Source: Haemaphysalis longicornis (taxonomy: Eukaryota > Arthropoda > Arachnida > Ixodida > Ixodidae). From it: a stretch of DNA of 64,000 nucleotides. Where the stretch lies: positions 13,119,811 to 13,183,810 of the forward strand of contig CM023449.1 of NCBI GenBank assembly GCA_013339765.2, given 5' to 3'. This document shows, piece by piece, positions 58,799-64,000 of the stretch. Every line of letters starts with the position of its first letter. The stretch's first letter is position 1. The translations under genes were made by a program, and so were the position numbers. Below the pieces are notes generated by a model that was not told the origin of the DNA, did no database searches, and saw only the letters and a program-made list of their open reading frames with translations.

Positions 58799-58918
58799 AA
58801 AATTCTTCTTCTCTTGCTATGACCTAACGCATTCCCCCTTTGCTTTCCGAGGTTTTCTTGACTGCCAACCCTTATTCTGTCTTAATTCACTGAGCCCGTC
58901 ATTTCCCATTTCTCATTC

Positions 58919-59054
<136 letters not shown>

Positions 59055-59280
59055 TGTAACGAGAAGAGTTAACGCTGCACAACAATATTAGATGCCGAAG
59101 CGCCATTTGCCCGATCGGGTATGCCCTGAGGATTATGATGAAGACGACGAAGCCCGACTCGGACGTTCACGCTCACGAGCTGATACCGGCTGGACCTACG
59201 CTCGGCCCGTTGCCTTACGCTACGCCTCAAATAAACCCACACGATCTCAACTACCATTGTGACTGCTATTCCCCTTTACA
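59055..59280 (+). mobile_element. 5' LTR of Ty3-type retrotransposon
   Basis: It starts TGTAACG directly after the TA tract and ends CCCTTTACA, 226 bp, with TG...CA ends. An AATAAA at about 59230 would serve as the poly(A) signal in the R region. The gag start follows 60 nt later. The 3' LTR lies beyond the window, so identity of the two LTRs cannot be checked. Confidence 0.7.
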
Positions 59281-59282
59281 AG

Positions 59283-59300
59283 TGGTGGAGGTCAAGGGTC
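59283..59300 (+). other. Primer-binding site
   Basis: TGGTGGAGGTCAAGGG starts two bases after the LTR end, the usual place and the usual TGG start (complement of tRNA CCA-3'). I could not say which tRNA primes. Confidence 0.5.
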
Positions 59301-59340
59301 TCGGTTCCACACTGGAGCTTCGCAACCGGACACGGCCGAG

Positions 59341-60645
59341 ATGAACCACCGAGAGACCAGCCAGCACCCTGCGCCGTCGGGCGCACCCGTGATCTGCTCT
59401 TGCGCGATGCGACAGCGGGACCCAACCATATTCACTGGCGAGGACGACACTGATGCCGAAGACTGGCTGTCGTCCTATGAGCGTGTGAGTGCCTACAACA
59501 AATGGAATGATCCGACTAAGCTGCATAACGTGTTTTACGCCCTTGATAAGCTCGCCCGGCGGTGGTACGCGAACAATGAATCAGACATTTCTACCTGGTC
59601 TGCCTTCCGCACCCGCTTTGTGGCAGCATTCGGCCGCCCAGCTGTACGCCAGCTCCATGCCGAGCAGCAGTTGCGTGTACGCGGCCAACAAGCTTGGGAA
59701 ACATTCACCAGCTACATCGAGGACGTGGTTGACTTGTGCAAGCGGGTCGACCCGTCGATGACGGAAACGGACAAGGTCAGGCACGTCCTTAAAGGAGTGG
59801 ACGATGACGCGTTCCAGATGCTGCTGTCCAAGGATCCCCAAACGATAGCCGACGTCGTACGTTTGTGTCAGAGCTTTGACGAGCTTCGAAAGCAACGGGC
59901 CCTAACTCGGCAAGCTTGCGCTCAAGCCGAGCCCCTGTCGAGTTTGGCTGCGACCTACACAAACGACCCGACGCTGTTCACCCGGATAAAGGATTTTATT
60001 CGGGAAGAGGTGGCTCGCCAGGTGTCCCTCCTGCCGTACACCACGGAACTGTCGTCCCCTCTAGCTCCTGCACTGAGGCACGTGGTACAAGAAGAGGTCG
60101 CTGAGGCGCTACCAACTGCCCACTACCAGGCGCCGGTCGCCGGTCCCATAACGTACGCCGAAGCTGCATGGAGGTCACCTCTGCGGCCTGCTGCTTCGGT
60201 CAACCCTCGAGTGATGCACCCGCCTGCTCCACCAGCCCAGCCTGGTGTGCCACTGCGTCCGTTGCAGACCACTCTGATTCCGAATGTCGTGCCGGCGAGT
60301 CGTCTTCAAACGGCTGTGGGTAGCCCTCCTCCCACGCGCACGTGGCGTACGCAGGACAATCGTCCTATATGCTTTGTATGCGGAATCGCTGGACATGTAG
60401 CTCGCTACTGCCGCCGTCGTACGCCGCCTCCGAACACCTTCCAACAGGCTCCGTACTACGACCCCGCTTACGCCCAGCCGTATATTGTTCCGCAGCCAAT
60501 GTATCCAGTCGCCTCTGATCCGCCGCTGACGTCGCTGCCGCCTGACCGCTCTACTACGTCCACCAACCGCCGATCTCCTTCTCCACGTCGTCGCTCGCTG
60601 TCGCCTATGCGGCGCCGCTCTGCCAGCACTGGGGAGGAAAACTAA
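59341..60645 (+). CDS. gag: Ty3-type gag polyprotein
   Basis: 434 codons, an intact frame starting 60 nt after the LTR. Residues about 45-165 match the retrotransposon gag (capsid) domain (ARRWYANNESDISTWSAFRT, then ETFTSYIEDVVDLCKRVDPS and DKVRHVLKGVDDDAFQMLLS). A Pro-rich linker follows, and one CCHC zinc knuckle (CFVCGIAGHVARYC) lies near residue 341. The tail is Arg/Ser-rich with RRRSLSPMRRRS. The protein packages element RNA in virus-like particles. Pol lies in the -1 frame and overlaps its 3' end. Confidence 0.92.
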   Translation: MNHRETSQHPAPSGAPVICSCAMRQRDPTIFTGEDDTDAEDWLSSYERVSAYNKWNDPTKLHNVFYALDKLARRWYANNESDISTWSAFRTRFVAAFGRPAVRQLHAEQQLRVRGQQAWETFTSYIEDVVDLCKRVDPSMTETDKVRHVLKGVDDDAFQMLLSKDPQTIADVVRLCQSFDELRKQRALTRQACAQAEPLSSLAATYTNDPTLFTRIKDFIREEVARQVSLLPYTTELSSPLAPALRHVVQEEVAEALPTAHYQAPVAGPITYAEAAWRSPLRPAASVNPRVMHPPAPPAQPGVPLRPLQTTLIPNVVPASRLQTAVGSPPPTRTWRTQDNRPICFVCGIAGHVARYCRRRTPPPNTFQQAPYYDPAYAQPYIVPQPMYPVASDPPLTSLPPDRSTTSTNRRSPSPRRRSLSPMRRRSASTGEEN

Positions 60646-60647
60646 CA

Positions 60648-62231
60648 GCCGCAGTTCCCGAGGCAAGAGCTGCGTCGCCCTCGAAAGCTAAAAGTCCTCA
60701 CGTTCCGCCCGAAAATGTTATTGATGTATTTGTTGAAGGTATCCCCACTACTGCCCTAATCGACACTGGGGCTGCTGTTTCTGTCGTTCACGCCGACCTA
60801 TGCCGCTCAATTCGAAAGGTTCTGACGCCACTTTCCGGACTATCCTTGCGCACCGCCAGTGCACAACAGATTATGCCCATAGCAGCATGCACGGCCCGTG
60901 TCGTTATTCAGAATATTCTCTACACCGTTGAATTTGTCGTGTTGCCGTCTTGCTCTCATGATGTAATCCTGGGTTGGGACTTTTTGTCGCGCCATCATGC
61001 CGTCATACGGTGTGCACCTGCCGAAGTCGAGTTTTCGCCTCTCTTGGAAGATTCTTTCTGTGCTCCTAACGCCAAGGTGGTCATCGCCGAAGACACTGTC
61101 GTCCAACCCCGTTCTTCCGTTCTTGTTCCTCTTTGCTGCACATCTATTCCTGAGGCCACGGTGCTTTTTACGCCGTCCGACATTTTCTTCCGCCGCAGAT
61201 GTGTTCCGCTACCCCTCGCCCTTTTGACGATTCGCAATGGCGCGAGTGCAATGATGATTACGAACCAGTCGACGACTTCGTACGCCCTTTTACAAGGCGA
61301 AACACTCGGCTTTGTAGAGCCGGTCGATCCCCGTCTTGTTACGGAGCTTCTTGATGATGCGCCCCATCTCCAAGTCGACGAGCTGAGCGCTACTACGCCA
61401 TGCACACGGGACGAAACATGTCCCGAGATTTTCTGCCGCTCAATCGACGAAAATTTGGACGCCACCCAACGAGCGCAGCTTACTGCACTTCTGAGCCAGT
61501 TTTCTTCGTCTTTCGATAGTGGGCAAAGTTCTCTTGGCCGTACGTCCGTTGTGAGCCACGCCATCGATACTGGCTCGCATGCCCCGCTTCGACAACGACC
61601 GTATCGTGTATCACCGGCAGAGCGACGCACCATTGAAGACCACGTGAATGACATGCTTCAGCGTGACATTATTCGTCCCTCCAAGAGTCCCTGGGCGTCA
61701 CCCGTGGTTCTTGTGAAAAAGAAGGATGGGTCCATTCGGTTTTGCGTCGACTACCGCCGTTTGAACACCATAACCCGCAAGGACGTGTATCCCCTCCCCC
61801 GCATCGACGACGCCCTCGACTGTTTACAGGGAGCAGAATACTTCTCGTCGCTAGACCTTCGCTCCGGGTACTGGCAGGTCCCGATGGCGGAAGCAGATCG
61901 AGAGAAAACTGCTTTTGTTACCCCTGACGGTCTTTATGAATTTAATGTATTGCCGTTCGGGCTTTGCAACGCTCCTGCCACCTTCGAGCGAATGATGGAC
62001 AGTATTTTGAGCGGACTAAAGTGGAAGACGTGTCTTTGCTATCTGGACGACGTCGTTGTTTTCTCTTCGGACTTCAAAACGCACATCGGCCGCCTGCGGC
62101 AAGTTTTGACCTGCCTTGCAAGAGCTGGGCTGCAGCTGAATCTGAAAAAGTGTCGTTTTGCTGCGCGGAAACTGACGATCCTGGGACACGTCGTTTCGAA
62201 GGACGGCATCCTCCAGATGATACGAAGCTGA
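60648..62231 (+). CDS. pol: Ty3-type pol, part 1: protease and reverse transcriptase
   Basis: This frame is -1 relative to gag and is already open upstream of the gag stop, so expression by -1 frameshifting is likely, although no classical X-XXY-YYZ site is obvious near gaggaaaactaa. The protease active site is ALIDTGAAVSVV (GAC at 60762) with the SCSHDVILGWDFLSRHHAVI end. Reverse transcriptase follows: PWASPVVLVKKKDGSIRFCV, DYRRLN, YFSSLDLRSGYWQVPMA, FGLCNAPATFERMMD, and the catalytic CYLDDVVVFS at about 62037. The frame ends at TGA 62229-62231 because one base is missing in the run of C near 62212. The downstream sequence continues in the next frame. One Met-start reading begins only at 60846. 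Confidence 0.88.
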   Translation, partial: AAVPEARAASPSKAKSPHVPPENVIDVFVEGIPTTALIDTGAAVSVVHADLCRSIRKVLTPLSGLSLRTASAQQIMPIAACTARVVIQNILYTVEFVVLPSCSHDVILGWDFLSRHHAVIRCAPAEVEFSPLLEDSFCAPNAKVVIAEDTVVQPRSSVLVPLCCTSIPEATVLFTPSDIFFRRRCVPLPLALLTIRNGASAMMITNQSTTSYALLQGETLGFVEPVDPRLVTELLDDAPHLQVDELSATTPCTRDETCPEIFCRSIDENLDATQRAQLTALLSQFSSSFDSGQSSLGRTSVVSHAIDTGSHAPLRQRPYRVSPAERRTIEDHVNDMLQRDIIRPSKSPWASPVVLVKKKDGSIRFCVDYRRLNTITRKDVYPLPRIDDALDCLQGAEYFSSLDLRSGYWQVPMAEADREKTAFVTPDGLYEFNVLPFGLCNAPATFERMMDSILSGLKWKTCLCYLDDVVVFSSDFKTHIGRLRQVLTCLARAGLQLNLKKCRFAARKLTILGHVVSKDGILQMIRS

Positions 62232-64000
62232 GAGCCGTAGCCGAATTTCCGAAGCCGACCTCTATAAAGGCGCTTCGGAGCTTTATCGGTCTTTGCTCGT
62301 ATTTTAGACGCTTCGTACGCAACTTCGCCAGCATAATTTCGCCTTTAACTCAGCTCCTCGGTGGTGCCAGTGACATATCTGCATGGTCACCCTCCTGCGA
62401 CGAAGCATTTGCGACGCTACGGCGCCTACTCACATCCCCGCCGATACTGCGGCACTTCGACCCGTCCGCCCCAACCGAGGTCCACACTGATGCTAGTGGG
62501 ATCGGCCTCGGTGCCGTGCTTGCCCAACGAAAGCCCGGTTTTGACGAGTACGTCGTAGCATACGCGAGCCGTACGCTGACGAAAGCCGAGTCGAACTACT
62601 CTGTAACAGAGAAGGAGTGCTTGGCGATAATTTGGGCACTGGGCAAGTTCCGCCCGTACTTATATGGTCGCCCATTCGATGTCGTCACCGATCATCATGC
62701 GCTCTGTTGGCTCTCCTCCCTCAAGGATCCATCGGGTCGTCTTGGTCGGTGGGCTCTTCGACTGCAAGAATACGACATCCGGGTCATTTACCGTTCAGGT
62801 CGCAAGCACTCTGACGCTGATGCTCTTTCACGCTCACCAGTGCCTGCTGAAGTTTCCTGCCTTGCCTCAAGTGGCAGTGACTTACGTCTGTCGCCTCTTG
62901 CAGTCAGCAACATGTCAACCGAGCAACGCAAGGACCCGTGGATTACTTCTCTTATTGAGATGCTCTCCGGTACATCGCCTGCCGGGGGATCTCGGGCCCT
63001 ACGCCGGCAGGTTTCTCACTTTGCCCTCCGTGACGAGCTACTCTACCGCCGCAACTACTGCTCCGACGGCCGAAAGTGGCTGCTGGTGATACCCCGTCAT
63101 TTGCGCAGCGACATATGCACCTCATTTCACGCTGATCCAAGTTGCGGTCATGCTGGCGTACTAAAGACCTATGAGCGTCTTCGCCTGCGATACTACTGGC
63201 GTGGCATGTATACCTTCGTGCGCAAGTACGTGCGCTCTTGCCCTGAATGTCAACGCCGAAAATCGCCGCCGCCCCGCCTCGCCGGTCCTTTGCAGCCACT
63301 ACCATGCCCAGCAAAGCCATTCGAACGTGTGGGCATCGACCTGTATGGCCCACTTCCGTCTACTGCAGCCGGAAACCGATGGATCATTGTCGCCGTGGAT
63401 CACCTTACTCGGTACGCCTAAACAGATGCTCTTCCGGCCGCCACGGCTCGCGACGTAGCGTCTTTCCTGCTTCGCCGCTTTGTTCTTCGACACGGGGCAC
63501 CTCAGGAGCTTCTCAGTGACCGAGGGCGGGTTTTCTTGTCTGAGGTTATTGAAGCACTGCTCTCTGAGTGCCACGTCGTTCATCGGACTACGACATCATA
63601 CCATCCACAAACGAACGGGATCACGGAACGCTTCAATCGCACCCTTGGTGACATGCTCTCCATGTACGTGTCTGCCAACCAATCGAAGTGGGACCTCGCA
63701 CTCCCGTTTGTAACATTTGCTTACAATACGGCAACGCAGACGACCACGGGATTCTCGCCGTTTTTCTTGTTGTATGGACGAGAGCCGTCCTGCACAATCG
63801 ACACGATACTCCCCTACAAGCCCGACGCAACAGAATTTACGCCGATTTCAGACCTTGCTCGTCGCGCCGAGGAATGCCGTCGACTGGCCCGTTCGTTTAC
63901 ATCGACCGATCAGCAGCGCCAAAAGCATCGTCACGACGAATGCGTCAAAGATCGCAGTTTTGATCCCGGCTCCCTTGTGTGGCTTTGGGTGCCCTGCTCA
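62213..64000 (+). pseudogene. pol: Ty3-type pol, part 2: RNase H and integrase, with in-frame stop
   Basis: After the frameshift near 62212 the polyprotein continues: the RT thumb (FIGLCSYFRRFVRNFASI), RNase H (VHTDASGIGLGAVLAQRK, then SNYSVTEKECLAIIWAL, then PFDVVTDHHALCWL), the integrase zinc finger (HAGVLKTYERLRLRYYWRGM, then CPECQRRK), and the core with all three acidic residues (VGIDLYGPLP, then LSDRGRVFLSEVI, then HPQTNGITERFN). An in-frame TAA at 63419-63421 lies in the integrase core after DHLTRYA, a single-base nonsense change where relatives have Glu. Reading continues open past it to the window edge (FDPGSLVWLW). The element is thus one frameshift and one stop away from an uninterrupted pol, and either could be a sequencing artefact. 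Confidence 0.85.

Larger units (their letters stand above)
55859..58918 (+). repeat. Tandem array of about 460-bp units (four copies, with insertions)
   Basis: Each unit starts ttaaaaaaaattcttcatct and continues through ctatgacctaacgcattccc, attcgctacatgtatagcga, gctggtcgaccact and ctggctaccacccccaag. Where complete, it ends in a tRNA-like module and a ttttttcaccactttctttctg joint. Units begin near 55859, 57265, 57724 and 58799. The spacing of the conserved joint is 460 bp (57251 to 57711) and 462 bp (57711 to 58173). Unit 1 is followed by about 1 kb of extra sequence (56215-57240), unit 3 is followed by a 600-bp insertion, and unit 4 runs into a TA tract. I see no ORF in the unit. Confidence 0.85.

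Noticed and set aside
58282..58822. Overlapping open frames of 83-165 codons on both strands
   Set aside because: They lie within the 600-bp repeat insertion, overlap in opposite directions and show no domain.
60175..60666. 163-codon minus-strand frame
   Set aside because: Antisense shadow of the GC-rich gag tail.
60995..61654. 219-codon minus-strand frame
   Set aside because: Antisense shadow of pol; the sense strand carries protease and RT motifs.

Overview
This window reads as nuclear DNA of a hard tick (Ixodidae, probably a metastriate genus). The evidence is a tRNA-derived SINE of the type common in tick genomes at 9196-9435, RNase H-bearing and CR1/Jockey-like LINEs, Ty3-type LTR retrotransposons, and split exons of a tick salivary lipocalin (histamine-binding-protein-like) gene. 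Gene density is very low. Coding sequence lies in short exons with GT/AG borders, and most of the DNA is transposon debris, tandem repeats and unassignable AT-rich sequence. Nothing prokaryotic is visible.

Layout. 1-13.2 kb: mostly featureless DNA with microsatellites, a 161-bp tandem duplication, a SINE with intact target-site duplication, and the 5' half of a decayed LINE on the minus strand. 13.2-27.2 kb: a candidate lipocalin gene on the plus strand. Its exons are at 13251-13370, 20396-20538, 20622-20707, 23070-23180 and 26936-26973, joined in consistent phase, with a poly(A) signal near 27194. One internal exon expected for the family was not found. A separate minus-strand two-exon 3' gene end (13984-14916) lies inside its first intron.

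15.5-28.5 kb (copy A) and 31.4-52.7 kb (copy B) are two homologous copies of one segment in direct order. A truncated minus-strand Ty3 element (28.5-31.4 kb) lies exactly between them. Copy B carries the same lipocalin exons (40529-40671, 40753-40838, 43271-43380, 51169-51233) but is broken by a one-base deletion in exon 4, and no first exon was found for it. Copy B is longer because of insertions: a solo LTR with target-site duplication (32047-33051), a block with a LINE reverse-transcriptase remnant (33.7-38.0 kb), and a block with an inverted-repeat element and another LINE remnant (44.4-47.8 kb).

52.7-55.9 kb holds nothing recognisable. 55.9-58.9 kb is a tandem array of about 460-bp units, each carrying a tRNA-like promoter module, with other repeats nested in it. 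One unit runs into a long (TA)n tract, and a Ty3 retrotransposon begins directly after it at 59055: LTR, gag, then protease, reverse transcriptase, RNase H and integrase. It runs off the right edge. It is nearly intact but has one frameshift and one in-frame stop in pol.

I see no new enzymatic or defence system. The most informative content is the duplicated lipocalin locus: one copy is open, one is recently broken, and the substitution pattern in exon 4 points to real coding constraint.
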